From Acidobacteriota bacterium (GTDB taxonomy: Bacteria; Acidobacteriota; Vicinamibacteria; Vicinamibacterales; UBA2999), in the NCBI GenBank assembly GCA_016213695.1, contig JACQZV010000123.1:1-53712 (forward strand): DNA of 53,712 nucleotides. Reading direction: 5' to 3'. Shown here piece after piece: positions 40,572 to 49,240 of the stretch. How positions within the stretch are numbered: the stretch's first letter is position 1; the number at the start of each line of letters is the position of its first letter. The position numbers and the translations under genes were made by a program. A model generated the notes under the pieces. It made no database searches. It was not told the DNA's origin and was given only the letters and a program-made list of their open reading frames with translations.

Positions 40572-41556
40572 CGCGCACGCCGGCGGCGGTCTGGAACGCC
40601 GCGCTGGCGGCGACGCGGACGGCGTCACCTGCGGGGATCAGATAGAGCGCCGCCACACGGTGCGCCTCTGCCCAGCGCAGCCCCTCATCCGGTCCCATCA
40701 CAAAAAGCGCCGTCGAGAGCGCGTCGGCCGCCAGCCCGCGCCGATGCCAGACGCTCACCGATCCGCCAAATCGCGCGGGTTGACCCGATCGCGGATCGAA
40801 GATGTGACTGACGCGAATACCGTTGACGACGAGGTTTCGTTCGGATCCGCCGCTCGTAGAGAGCGATCCCTCCAGCAGGCGAACCTGCAGAAACGGCCGG
40901 TCGCGGTGGCGGGGGTCTGCTATGGCAACCGGCCATCCGCCGGCCGGAGTCGGTCCGCCGACCGAGATCTGACCGCCGAGGTTGATCATCCACGCAGAAT
41001 CACCGAGTGCCGCGTCGACGCGGTCGAGCGCTTCACCCTTGCCGAACGCGCCCACGTCGATCGTGGCGTCAGCGTGCTTCGTGAGCGTGCACCGCGACGA
41101 GTCGAAGGAGAGCCGCGACAGACCCGAGAGCGATTGGGCCCGGCGCGCAGCCTCCCGCGTTGGTATCGCGCCCTCCCCATGAACGTCCCAGGCTTCGAGC
41201 AGCCGTCCGATACCTGGGTCGAACGCGCCGCCGGTCGCCTCGTACCACTGCCATACGGCGGCAAACATGTGGCACAGCGTGGGCGTCGCCTGCCACGGCA
41301 CTCCGACCGGCTGATGGTTCAGCGCTGAGATGCGGCTCGTGTCGCGCCACGTACTGAGTTCGCCCTCTGTCTCGTCGAGCACCGCAAGGGCGGTGTCGAG
41401 CGCGGCACGTCCTGTGTCGCGCGTCGGTGCGTAGGCGGCGAGGGTTGCACGGGTGCCCATGACGTAGACGTCACGCGCGACAAGCGCGGGGGCGCCGCCT
41501 CTGGCAGCGAGGGCGGCGCAGCTCGTCAGCGCCAGCGCCGTAACGAGCCGTGTCAC
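40555..41556 (-). CDS. apbE: FAD:protein FMN transferase
   Basis: Attaches FMN covalently to Thr/Ser of exported proteins, using FAD. 333 residues with an N-terminal lipoprotein signal (LVTALALTSC, lipobox LTSC), so it is probably a periplasm-facing lipoprotein. ApbE landmarks: MGTRATLAAYAP, GAFDPGIGRLLEAW, DVGAFGKGEALDRV and INLGGQISVGG. The GTG start overlaps the 4-TM gene by GTGA. The FMN-binding protein two genes upstream is its likely substrate. Fourth gene of the porin operon. Confidence 0.93.
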   Translation of the reverse strand: MTRLVTALALTSCAALAARGGAPALVARDVYVMGTRATLAAYAPTRDTGRAALDTALAVLDETEGELSTWRDTSRISALNHQPVGVPWQATPTLCHMFAAVWQWYEATGGAFDPGIGRLLEAWDVHGEGAIPTREAARRAQSLSGLSRLSFDSSRCTLTKHADATIDVGAFGKGEALDRVDAALGDSAWMINLGGQISVGGPTPAGGWPVAIADPRHRDRPFLQVRLLEGSLSTSGGSERNLVVNGIRVSHIFDPRSGQPARFGGSVSVWHRRGLAADALSTALFVMGPDEGLRWAEAHRVAALYLIPAGDAVRVAASAAFQTAAGVRVTGLE

Positions 41557-42008
41557 GCCACCTCGCGGACGGCGGAATTCTGTCGGCGCCCAAGACGAGC
41601 GCTGACGACGAGGTGTGCGCCGTATGTCAGGGAAAAGACCGCGCCGGCTGCCACGTGAGCGATCACGAGCGCGCGCAGCCACGCGGCGTCGGATGTGACT
41701 TGCAGCAGGTAGCCGGACAGGACCATGAGGGCAAGAGTGCCGAGCGAGAGGTAGCCCGAACGCCGGTTCGGCAGCGCCGACGCGCCGAGCTTCTTCATCA
41801 CATGCGCATCGAGGACGATGCCGAACACAAAAATGAAGCCGGGCGAGGCGATGACGTGCAGGCTGAGTGCGGGCACCTGCCAGGGGTGGTTCACCACCGC
41901 AAAGGCGTCTGCTGCCTCGACAAAATATTTCATCCACAGGTACGCGAAGCCGGTGGCTGAGACGACGAACGCCAGCGCATTAAACGTCCATCGCTGCCAG
42001 CGCTTCAC
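41553..42008 (-). CDS. Four-helix membrane protein, possible b-type cytochrome
   Basis: 151 residues, four hydrophobic segments. Histidines fall in or near the membrane parts (LSLHVIASP, LDAHVMKK, VIAHVAAG, YGAHLVV), which suggests a heme-b or quinone-interacting protein, like DUF4405-type partners of FMN-binding proteins. This identity is inference. The GTG 42008 start overlaps the FMN-binding gene by GTGA, and its stop overlaps apbE. It could pass electrons across the membrane to the flavinylated protein. Confidence 0.75.
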   Translation of the reverse strand: MKRWQRWTFNALAFVVSATGFAYLWMKYFVEAADAFAVVNHPWQVPALSLHVIASPGFIFVFGIVLDAHVMKKLGASALPNRRSGYLSLGTLALMVLSGYLLQVTSDAAWLRALVIAHVAAGAVFSLTYGAHLVVSARLGRRQNSAVREVA

Positions 42009-42565
42009 CGCCCGCCTCCACCCATCAGCACCTGATCGACGGCGAGTACACGCCTGACGGCTTCAGTGGCGGCCCGGGCCGTCAGTGTCGCGCCCGCGAG
42101 AGGACGAAGCGCGCGGTTCATCGCCAGGTCGTTAGTGAGACCTCGTCCCTGGTATTGCCGAAGCCACGGTTCCGGCGCGTGGAACTCCGGCGGCTCGAGA
42201 AAAGCGGTGACGTCGAGACGCAGGACGTGTCCCTCAGAGTCGAGCGAGATCAGCAGGCTTTCCTTCTTCGTTCGCACGGTGTGAGTGTCGACGTAGGCGC
42301 GCCCGACGGTTCGGCCGTCCCGCGACGCGACATAGCGGGCGACCAGTGCGGATGGGACGCGTGTTCCTGCCCGCACCGCGGCCCCCTTCATCTGCGCCGG
42401 CGTCAGGAACAGCTGCTCGGCCCGGATCTGCGCGCCAGGATATACACCGGCCAGCGCCTCCTCGCGGCTGAGCGCCTGCGTATTCGGGGTGGCTCCCGCG
42501 TAGATCCAAAGCCCGACACACAGAGCTTGAAGCCCGCGCATTCGATATGTCACGGCGTCGCGCAT
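42005..42565 (-). CDS. Exported FMN-binding domain protein (flavinylation substrate)
   Basis: 186 residues with an N-terminal hydrophobic segment (LQALCVGLWIYAGA) and a C-terminal FMN-binding domain of the NqrC/RnfG type. The flavinylation motif is LAGATLTA, with T160 as the probable FMN-attachment residue (usual motif S/T-GAT). The aspartate often found just before this motif is absent. Context with apbE and a membrane protein strongly supports an extracytoplasmic flavin electron-transfer role. Starts one base after the porin stop. Confidence 0.85.
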   Translation of the reverse strand: MRDAVTYRMRGLQALCVGLWIYAGATPNTQALSREEALAGVYPGAQIRAEQLFLTPAQMKGAAVRAGTRVPSALVARYVASRDGRTVGRAYVDTHTVRTKKESLLISLDSEGHVLRLDVTAFLEPPEFHAPEPWLRQYQGRGLTNDLAMNRALRPLAGATLTARAATEAVRRVLAVDQVLMGGGGR

Positions 42566-42566
42566 C

Positions 42567-43928
42567 TCAGAAGGCGTATCCGAGACTAACGTTGAACTGG
42601 CCGCGACCCGTGCGGGCGGCGTTGGTGACCCGCTGGTAGTCAGCCTTGATTGCCACGTTCGGAATCGGCTTCAGTTCCACACCGAGTGTCGTGAACGTGC
42701 CGTCGCGCGCGAGGTCTTCTCGAAAGCCCTGCGGAATGCGGCTCTGCGTGTTCACTCGTTCGTAGCGCACGTACGGCGTCAGGGCGAGCGCTGTGCCGTA
42801 CTGAGACAGGACGTTGTAGCCCGCCTGAACGTAGCCGCCATGCATCGTCTCCGCGACGGGGGTTTCGACCGCGAGGCCAATCGCGCGGCTGGCCTGGCCA
42901 GCGTTGTCGACGCCCGCATGCGCGAACAGCGCCCGGAAATCGATACCGCGTACCTGCGCCTGGGCATGACCTTCAACGATCGTCGTCTGGACTTCGAGGT
43001 CGCCAAGCGCCGCCTGGCCGGAGTTCCCGGTGTAGAGGCCGATGCCCCCGACGATGCCGGGTACTGGAGCGACATCCAGTCGGCCGGAAAATGCCGGTCT
43101 GTCGGCGACCGCCTCGACGCCGCCCTGCCTGCCGCCGCGCAACCCGGCCGAGGTGAAGCTCTCGGCTTTGAAACCGTTGGTGATGTAGGCGCGGACGTTG
43201 AGCCGGCCAACAGATGCGAGCAGGCCGGCGCCGTTTTCATGCCAGGTGGACGGGATGATGCGCCGCTCGGTTTCAGGCCGGCGCGTGCCGAGAAACACGT
43301 TCGGCTCGTGGAACTCGTTGACGAGCCCGAGCGGAATCAGCACCATCCCGCCTCGTAGCGTCAGCCTGTCGTTCACGAGGTAGTCGATGTACGCGAATTC
43401 GACGCCCACCTCTTCACCGCCGTGTTCCAGTTCGATCTCCGAGTTGACGAGGAACCGGTCGTTAAAGCGGTAGCCCGCATACAGCACCGCGCGAAGGAAA
43501 TCGAGGCGCGTGGACGGGGCCCCCGCAGCGCCGCGTTCGTTCTCGTCGTTGAAATGTTCGAGCAGCATCTCGCCGTAGCCGGCGAGCGATACGCCTTGAG
43601 TGGCGCGTCGATAGGTCGCGGCGGCCGAGGGCGCCAGACCGAGCGCCCGTCGCCGCTCCTCGGTCAGTTCGGCCTGGGCCGCTTCGCCGCTGCGAAGCTG
43701 TTCGACTTCGGCCGCGAGAACATCGATGCGTCGGCGGAGCTCATCGATCGACGTGCTCTCCTGCGTTTCGACGGCGGATGCGGGCCCGGGAGCGTCAGCG
43801 GGTTGAGTGGTGGTCGATGGACCGCCGTCGATAGCCCCGTCGGGCTGCTGCGCGGCTGTCGGTGCCGCGGAAAGTGTGAGCAGGGCGGCTGCGAAGCAGA
43901 ATCCCGTGGCGCGCGTGGTGCGAGGCAT
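42567..43928 (-). CDS. Outer-membrane porin, OprO/OprP-like
   Basis: 453 residues with a signal peptide (TGFCFAAALLTLSAAPTAAQ), a Thr/Pro-rich linker, a short coiled coil (SIDELRRRIDVLAAEVEQL) as in trimeric phosphate-type porins, then a beta-barrel (GYGEMLLEHFND, YGTALALTPYVRYERVN) ending in aromatic Phe (NVSLGYAF). First gene of the operon with the FMN-binding protein, membrane protein and apbE. The palindrome-containing promoter upstream suggests iron or Fe-S control. Solute unknown. Confidence 0.87.
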   Translation of the reverse strand: MPRTTRATGFCFAAALLTLSAAPTAAQQPDGAIDGGPSTTTQPADAPGPASAVETQESTSIDELRRRIDVLAAEVEQLRSGEAAQAELTEERRRALGLAPSAAATYRRATQGVSLAGYGEMLLEHFNDENERGAAGAPSTRLDFLRAVLYAGYRFNDRFLVNSEIELEHGGEEVGVEFAYIDYLVNDRLTLRGGMVLIPLGLVNEFHEPNVFLGTRRPETERRIIPSTWHENGAGLLASVGRLNVRAYITNGFKAESFTSAGLRGGRQGGVEAVADRPAFSGRLDVAPVPGIVGGIGLYTGNSGQAALGDLEVQTTIVEGHAQAQVRGIDFRALFAHAGVDNAGQASRAIGLAVETPVAETMHGGYVQAGYNVLSQYGTALALTPYVRYERVNTQSRIPQGFREDLARDGTFTTLGVELKPIPNVAIKADYQRVTNAARTGRGQFNVSLGYAF

Positions 43929-43963
43929 CGAACATGAACTCCTGGCGGCGGCTGTTATTTATC

Positions 43964-43980
43964 GTGAGATTGAGTCTCAC
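43964..43980. promoter_or_regulatory. Fur-box-like palindrome in porin leader
   Basis: GTGAGATTGAGTCTCAC, a perfect 6-5-6 inverted repeat. Read as 7-1-7 (TGAGATT-G-AGTCTCA) it resembles Fur-box halves with one imperfect pair. It lies just downstream of the predicted porin transcription start, where a bound repressor would block elongation. Assignment to Fur is inference. Confidence 0.5.
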
Positions 43981-43994
43981 TTTCACGTCAGGAG

Positions 43995-44022
43995 TCTATA
44001 TCCGACTACTTTAGTCGGTCAA
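43995..44022 (-). promoter_or_regulatory. Promoter of porin/flavinylation operon
   Basis: On the minus strand TTGACC (44022-44017) and TATAGA (44000-43995) are 16 bases apart, a strong promoter. The CCGACTA palindrome fills the spacer. The porin message would have about 60 bases of leader, with AGGAG about 14 bases before ATG 43928. Confidence 0.65.
44002..44018. promoter_or_regulatory. IscR/Rrf2 type 1-like operator
   Basis: CCGACTACTTTAGTCGG is a perfect 7-3-7 palindrome that matches 16 of 17 positions of the published IscR type 1 core YYGACTRWWWYAGTCRR. It lies between the -35 and -10 of the porin promoter and next to the presumed -35 region of the divergent M16 gene, so a bound regulator would repress both. 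Confidence 0.6.
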
Positions 44023-44038
44023 GCACAGAGACCCGGGA

Positions 44039-44044
44039 TAGGAT
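44039..44044 (+). promoter_or_regulatory. Candidate -10 element of second M16 pair
   Basis: TAGGAT is followed by 8 bases (GCGGTGGC) and the GTG at 44053. No Shine-Dalgarno is seen, so it is nearly leaderless. Confidence 0.35.
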
Positions 44045-44052
44045 GCGGTGGC

Positions 44053-45366
44053 GTGGAATACGCAACGCTTCCCTTCATCAAGCAGACGCTCGCCAATGCG
44101 CTTGACGTCATCGTCCACGAGGACCACCACATCCCGATTGTCGCCGTAAACATCTGGTATCACGTGGGTTCAAAGGACGAACAACCAGGCCGTACGGGAT
44201 TCGCCCACCTCTTCGAGCACCTGATGTTCGAAGGCTCCGAACACCACAACTCGGGCTTCTTTCCACCGTTGCAGCAGGCCGGTGCGCTCCTCAACGGCTC
44301 CACCAATACCGACCGTACGAACTACTGGGAAGTCGTGCCGACGAGCGCGCTCGACCGGGCACTCTGGATGGAATCGGACCGGATGGGGTATCTGCTGCCG
44401 GCACTCACGCAGGACCGGTTTGAGACGCAGCGCGACGTCGTCCTGAACGAACGGCGGCAGAATTACGAAAACCGGCCGTACGGGTTCGCCATGATGGCGA
44501 TGACGGCAGCGTTGTTCCCTGAGGACCATCCGTATCACTGGCCCACTATCGGGAGCCCTGATGACATTCGTGCCATGCGCCTTGAGGAAGTGCGGGACTT
44601 CTTCCGGACGTATTACCACCCCGGCAACGCCTCGCTGACGCTGGCCGGTGACATTGACCCCGCCCGGGCGCTCGAACTCGTCGAGCGGTACTTCGGTGAT
44701 CTGCCCGCTGGTCCGAAGCCCCAGTCGGTGCGCGCGGTGGCCGCGCTCGATCGCGAGCGCCGCCTTCTTCTCGAAGACCGCGTGGAGTTGCCGCGTGTCT
44801 ACATGGCCTGGCACTCGCCGCGAATCTTCGCCGACGGCGACGCAGAGATGGATCTCCTCGCCGACCTGCTGGCCAACGGGAAGACGTCCCGTCTCTATCG
44901 CACGCTCGTATTCGAGCGTCGTGTGGCGCTCGATGTCTCCGCGGCTCAGAGCTCGCGCGAGCTGGCAGGCTTCTTCTTGCTGGTCGCCACGGCCGCTCCA
45001 GGACAATCGCTCACCGAGATCTGTGCGGTGATCGATGTCGAACTGCAGAGGCTGGCGGAAGCAGGTCCGTCGGAGGCTGAGATGGAGCGCGCGCGCGCCC
45101 AGACCGAAGCCCAGTTCATGTACCGCCTTCAGACCATCGGTGGCTTTGGGGGCAAGTCCGACCAGTTGAACGCCTACAATGTGTTTCGCGGCGACCCCGG
45201 ATTTTTTGCCACCGATTTGGCCCGTTACCGCGACGCGACGCGTGACGGCGTCGGCGCCGCGGCGCGCCGGACACTCACACGTGACCGCCGCGTGGTCCTT
45301 AGCGTGGTACCACGCGGCCAGGCGCCGCTCGCGTTGCCGGGATCCGACCAGGTCTCTGTCTTCTGA
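44053..45366 (+). CDS. M16B zinc metallopeptidase, catalytic subunit (second pair)
   Basis: 437 residues from GTG 44053. The zinc motif HLFEH (residues 52-56) and downstream glutamate (E133 in LNERRQNYEN) are intact. N-terminal LANALDVIVHEDHHIPIVAVNIWYHVGSKDE is typical of M16B. No signal peptide is visible from this start. The track start at 43807 crosses the promoter region and is rejected. TGATG overlap with the next gene. It differs clearly in sequence from the pair at 8927, so it is not a recent duplicate. Confidence 0.92.
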   Translation: MEYATLPFIKQTLANALDVIVHEDHHIPIVAVNIWYHVGSKDEQPGRTGFAHLFEHLMFEGSEHHNSGFFPPLQQAGALLNGSTNTDRTNYWEVVPTSALDRALWMESDRMGYLLPALTQDRFETQRDVVLNERRQNYENRPYGFAMMAMTAALFPEDHPYHWPTIGSPDDIRAMRLEEVRDFFRTYYHPGNASLTLAGDIDPARALELVERYFGDLPAGPKPQSVRAVAALDRERRLLLEDRVELPRVYMAWHSPRIFADGDAEMDLLADLLANGKTSRLYRTLVFERRVALDVSAAQSSRELAGFFLLVATAAPGQSLTEICAVIDVELQRLAEAGPSEAEMERARAQTEAQFMYRLQTIGGFGGKSDQLNAYNVFRGDPGFFATDLARYRDATRDGVGAAARRTLTRDRRVVLSVVPRGQAPLALPGSDQVSVF

Positions 45367-46733
45367 TGCGCGTGGATCGATCGCGTCTCCCCGATGTCGG
45401 GCCGGACCCCGCCTTTGCATTTCCGAGCATCGCCCGGCATACGCTCGGCAACGGCCTCGACGTCCGCACCGTCGAGCATCAGACGGTCCCGGTCGTGACG
45501 TTCGTCGTCCAGGTCGAGGGGGGGCTCGGCGCCGATCCGGCTGGTGCGGAAGGGCTCGCGGCGCTCACGGCCGACATGGTGGACGAGGGGACGGGCACGT
45601 TGGGCGCCCTCGAGGTCGCCGAATCACTGGCGGCGATCGGCGGCGATTACGACGTCGACGTCGGGCCGGATGTCACCGTGTTCACGCTGACCACGCTGGG
45701 GCGTTTTGCGGAACGTGGCGCGACCCTGCTGGCCGATCTCCTGGTCCGCCCCAGCCTGCGCGACGCCGATTTCGATCGGGTACGGCGCCTGCGACTCGAT
45801 CGCCTCCGTCAACTCAAGGACCTGCCGCCCGCCCTGGCCGAGCGGGCGTTTCTCCGGCTGCTGTACGGCGACCACCCCTACGGCCACCTGGCTATCGGCA
45901 CCGAGTCGGCGCTCACCGGGCTCCAGCTGGACCGGGTCGTTGCATGTCATGCGCGCACATTCGTGCCGAGCCGCGCCACGCTCGTCATCGCCGGCCCGAT
46001 GGCGCATGCCCGATTGCGGACCGTTGCCGAGAACGCATTCTCGCGGTGGCCTGAACACGCGCGAAGCGGAGGCCTCCAGGCCGCCGCCATCGAGCCGATC
46101 AGCCTGCCGACGCGACTGGCGATGGTGCCGCGTGAGGGTGCGGCGCAGTCCGAGCTGCGGATCGGGCACCTGTCGGTTCGACGCAACACGCCAGACTACC
46201 CGTCACTGCTGGTGATGAATGCGGTCCTCGGCGGCCAGTTCGTCAGTCGAATCAATCTCCGTCTTCGTGAGGAGAAGGGCTACACGTACGGCGCCCGGAC
46301 GGGCTTTGCGTGGCGACGCGGGATGTCACCGTTTTCGCTGCAGGCGAGCGTGCGCACCACGGCGACCGCCGACGCCATCCGCGACGTGCTGGCCGAATTC
46401 GAGGCGCTGCGGGGGTCTCGGCCGCCCTCCGACGACGAGATGGCGCTCGCCAAGGCCTCGCTCACGCGGGGCTACCCCCGGAACTTCGAAACGTCGCAGC
46501 AGGTCGCGCGCGCGGTGGCGCAGCTGGCGCTGTACGGTCTGCCCGATACGTATTTCGAAACGTTCATCCCGGAGGTGAACGCGGTCCAGACAGCAGACGT
46601 GGTTCGCGCCGCGAAGCACTACGTCGATCCGGCGCGCGCGGCAACGCTCATCGTGGGCGATCATGCCGTGATTCGCGACTCACTGGACACGCTGGGCCTC
46701 GGCGCCCCGGAGCTGCTGTCGCCCGGCCCATAG
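45366..46733 (+). CDS. M16B non-catalytic subunit (second pair)
   Basis: 455 residues. The zinc motif is absent: the region reads EGLAALTADMVDEG. The partner-type C-terminal segment is present, GGQFVSRINLRLREEKGYTYGARTGFAW, with the Arg/Tyr pair that positions substrate in heterodimeric M16 proteases. The start ATG overlaps the preceding stop by one base (TGATG). Likely forms the second heterodimer. Confidence 0.9.
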   Translation: MRVDRSRLPDVGPDPAFAFPSIARHTLGNGLDVRTVEHQTVPVVTFVVQVEGGLGADPAGAEGLAALTADMVDEGTGTLGALEVAESLAAIGGDYDVDVGPDVTVFTLTTLGRFAERGATLLADLLVRPSLRDADFDRVRRLRLDRLRQLKDLPPALAERAFLRLLYGDHPYGHLAIGTESALTGLQLDRVVACHARTFVPSRATLVIAGPMAHARLRTVAENAFSRWPEHARSGGLQAAAIEPISLPTRLAMVPREGAAQSELRIGHLSVRRNTPDYPSLLVMNAVLGGQFVSRINLRLREEKGYTYGARTGFAWRRGMSPFSLQASVRTTATADAIRDVLAEFEALRGSRPPSDDEMALAKASLTRGYPRNFETSQQVARAVAQLALYGLPDTYFETFIPEVNAVQTADVVRAAKHYVDPARAATLIVGDHAVIRDSLDTLGLGAPELLSPGP

Positions 46734-46761
46734 GACGTTCCGTGACGGCCCGCCCCGCGGC

Positions 46762-47817
46762 CTACAGATTCTTTCGAAGGAACTGCGTCAGGACGTAGCC
46801 GTCAACGAACTTGAACGGGGCCAGTCCGGTGCTGTAGTGGCCGCAGGGCAGCACCACGACTTTGTGCGGCAGTTCGCGCCGCCGGAACTCGGTGACGAGT
46901 TCGCGGGAGAGATCCACTGGAAACGTCAGGTCGTAGCGCGCGTAGACCAGGAGTGTCCGTGCGTGACCGATGCGATCGAAATAAGACGAGGGGCTGATCG
47001 GACGCCACAGGGCCCGAAGCAGATCGAGATCGACGCTGGCGTCGAGTCCCTCACGCACGTGGCGCGTGGAAATTCCCCGCCAGACGACGTCGGCAAATCG
47101 CGGCGAGACGTGGTTGAGCGCCTGGACGCGTATGCGCGGCTCGTGCGCCGTCGTCAGCAGTGCCAGGCAGGAGCCGAGGCTCGTTCCGAGAATGCCGATC
47201 CGCTCGTAGCCCTGCCGGGCGAGCCATCCCACCGCGCGGCGAGCGTCGAGCACTGCCTGGCGGCACACCTGAACCGTCCGCGCGACGTTCGAGCTGACGA
47301 TGTAGTCGGCGCGGGCCAACTCGGGCGGCATGCGGGCATCGTGATATGGCAGGCTCATCCGCAGCGCCGATACCCCGAACCGGGCCAGCACGCGCGCCAG
47401 GCCGATGTGCCCGTCGGCATCGGCGTTCCACTGGGGCAGCACCACCACCGCGCGGCCCCGCCGGCCCGGCCGTCCGACGGCCGGCTCGCCAGGGGCGGGG
47501 AACCAGCGGGCCCACACGACGTTGTTCGCCGGATGGGGCGTCGTGAGCGCGCTCGGAAATCGGAGCGTCCCGGTCCCGCGGCGCGCGCCACGGCCGCCCT
47601 CGACCGGATCGAACTCGTACTCACGGGTCGACGGCGTCTCGAAAAACGCCTCCGTGTCGAGCATGACTTCGTCCACCCAGCGCAGCAGACGGTCGACCGG
47701 CGCCTGGGCGCCGTTCGGGGGAATCCAGTCGAGTCCCCACTCGAACGGCCGAACGACGCGATTGGTGGTCGCCGCCACCAGGCGGCGTTCCCACGTGTGA
47801 AAGAGCGACGAGATCAT
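46762..47817 (-). CDS. Alpha/beta hydrolase
   Basis: 351 residues. The nucleophile elbow is GTSLGSCLALL, the acid region VYARYDLTFPVDLS and the histidine CGHYSTG, forming a Ser-Asp-His triad; overall it resembles dienelactone-hydrolase or acetyl-esterase proteins. The track start at 47970 lies inside the amidase gene. ATG 47817 follows the amidase stop by 28 bases. No signal peptide. Third gene of the SRPBCC-amidase-hydrolase cluster; substrate unknown. Confidence 0.82.
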   Translation of the reverse strand: MISSLFHTWERRLVAATTNRVVRPFEWGLDWIPPNGAQAPVDRLLRWVDEVMLDTEAFFETPSTREYEFDPVEGGRGARRGTGTLRFPSALTTPHPANNVVWARWFPAPGEPAVGRPGRRGRAVVVLPQWNADADGHIGLARVLARFGVSALRMSLPYHDARMPPELARADYIVSSNVARTVQVCRQAVLDARRAVGWLARQGYERIGILGTSLGSCLALLTTAHEPRIRVQALNHVSPRFADVVWRGISTRHVREGLDASVDLDLLRALWRPISPSSYFDRIGHARTLLVYARYDLTFPVDLSRELVTEFRRRELPHKVVVLPCGHYSTGLAPFKFVDGYVLTQFLRKNL

Positions 47818-47845
47818 CTGCGCCGGTGATTGAACGGCCCCAGCC

Positions 47846-49207
47846 TCAACGCGACATTCCCGTTGCCAGGCAGGGCTCCAGCGCGGCGGCGAGGTCGAGC
47901 AGGGCGGCGGTTCCGCCCTGCGAGCCCACGAGCTGCGCGCCGACGGGGAAGCCCTCGGCCGACGTGCCACAGGGGAGCGTCATCGCGGGGTGTCCCGTGA
48001 GGTTGAACAACTGTGTCAGACGGAGCATGACGTTGCGGATCGGCTCGTCGGCGCCTGCGAGGCGTACCACGTCGGCGCCGATTGTCGGAGCGGGTATCGG
48101 CAGCGTCGGCAGCACCAGCGCATCGCAGCCGCGCAGGGCCCGATCGACATCTTCGCGCAGGACCTCGCGTTCGCGCAGGGCCTGCGCGTAGTCCTCGCTG
48201 AGGATGCCGCGTCCTCGCTCGAGCCGCAGGCGCACGTTCGGCGTGTACAAATCGGGCTGCCGCTCCAGCGTGGCCGCATGATACGCGGCCGCTTCACTCA
48301 GCACGATACGGGTATAGACCAGTCCGATGTCGCCGGCGTGCGGGATCACGGCATCGCGCAACTCGGCGCCGGCCTCGCGCATGCGAAGGCACGCCTGGTG
48401 GAACGCCGACTCCACCTCCGGATCGAGCAGCGCCATGAAGTAGTCGCGCAACACTCCCAGCCGCAGTCCGCGGAGGTTGCGGCGCGTCCCCGTCGCCACC
48501 GGAGACGGTTCACCCCGAAGCGCGTCGTACAGGATCCGCGCGTCGGTGGCCGATCGACAGATCGGGCCCACGTGGTCGAGGGTCACGCTGAGCGGGACGA
48601 CCCCGTCGGTGGAAATCTCTCCGAAGCCGGGTTTCAGCCCGACCAGGCCGCACGCCGCCGCGGGAATGCGAATCGAGCCGCCGGTATCGGTGCCGATTGA
48701 CGCGTACGCCATGCCGGCGAGCACCGATGCTGCGGAACCCCCCGATGATCCGCCCGGCGATCGGCGGGGATCGAGCGGATGGCGTGCAGGGCCGAATGCC
48801 GAATCCTCGTTCGTCGGACCGAGGGCGAACTCGTGAAGATTGTTCTTCCCGACCAGGATGGCGCCGCCCGCGCGCAGGGCGCGGACCGCGGCTGCGTCGT
48901 TGCGGGCCATATGGCCCGCGCGCACGCGCGAGGCGGCCGTCGTCGGAGCGCCCGCCACGTCAAAGAGGTCCTTGATCGAAAGTGGAACGCCGTGCAGGGG
49001 TCCGCGATCCCGCCCCGCCGAGAGGTCCACGTCGGCCTGACGAGCCTGCGCGCGCGCCTGGTCGGCGAAGACCGTAATGAACGCGTTCAACGACGGGTTG
49101 CGCGCCGCGATCGACTCGAGGCAACGCTCGGTGGCGACTTCGGCAGTCAGGTCGTGCGCCCTCAGCGCCCGCGCGAACTCTGCGATCGTGTGCGGTTCAG
49201 CGTGCAT
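47846..49207 (-). CDS. Amidase-signature family hydrolase
   Basis: 453 residues. The Ser-cisSer-Lys catalytic triad is visible: Lys in GVPLSIKDLF, and the serines in PGGSSGGSAAS and GTDTGGSIRIP. The closest relatives by appearance are GatA-like amidases. No gatB/gatC lies nearby and the protein lacks other GatCAB context, so a stand-alone amidase is likelier than tRNA amidation. ATG 49207. Neighbours are an SRPBCC protein upstream and an alpha/beta hydrolase downstream. Confidence 0.9.
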   Translation of the reverse strand: MHAEPHTIAEFARALRAHDLTAEVATERCLESIAARNPSLNAFITVFADQARAQARQADVDLSAGRDRGPLHGVPLSIKDLFDVAGAPTTAASRVRAGHMARNDAAAVRALRAGGAILVGKNNLHEFALGPTNEDSAFGPARHPLDPRRSPGGSSGGSAASVLAGMAYASIGTDTGGSIRIPAAACGLVGLKPGFGEISTDGVVPLSVTLDHVGPICRSATDARILYDALRGEPSPVATGTRRNLRGLRLGVLRDYFMALLDPEVESAFHQACLRMREAGAELRDAVIPHAGDIGLVYTRIVLSEAAAYHAATLERQPDLYTPNVRLRLERGRGILSEDYAQALREREVLREDVDRALRGCDALVLPTLPIPAPTIGADVVRLAGADEPIRNVMLRLTQLFNLTGHPAMTLPCGTSAEGFPVGAQLVGSQGGTAALLDLAAALEPCLATGMSR

Positions 49208-49240
49208 GTGCCGCGTCGGCGTCGTCGCGCGGCGCGCGCG

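Noticed and set aside
47846-49207. GatA subunit of the tRNA amidotransferase
   Set aside because: No gatB or gatC nearby; annotated as a general amidase instead.
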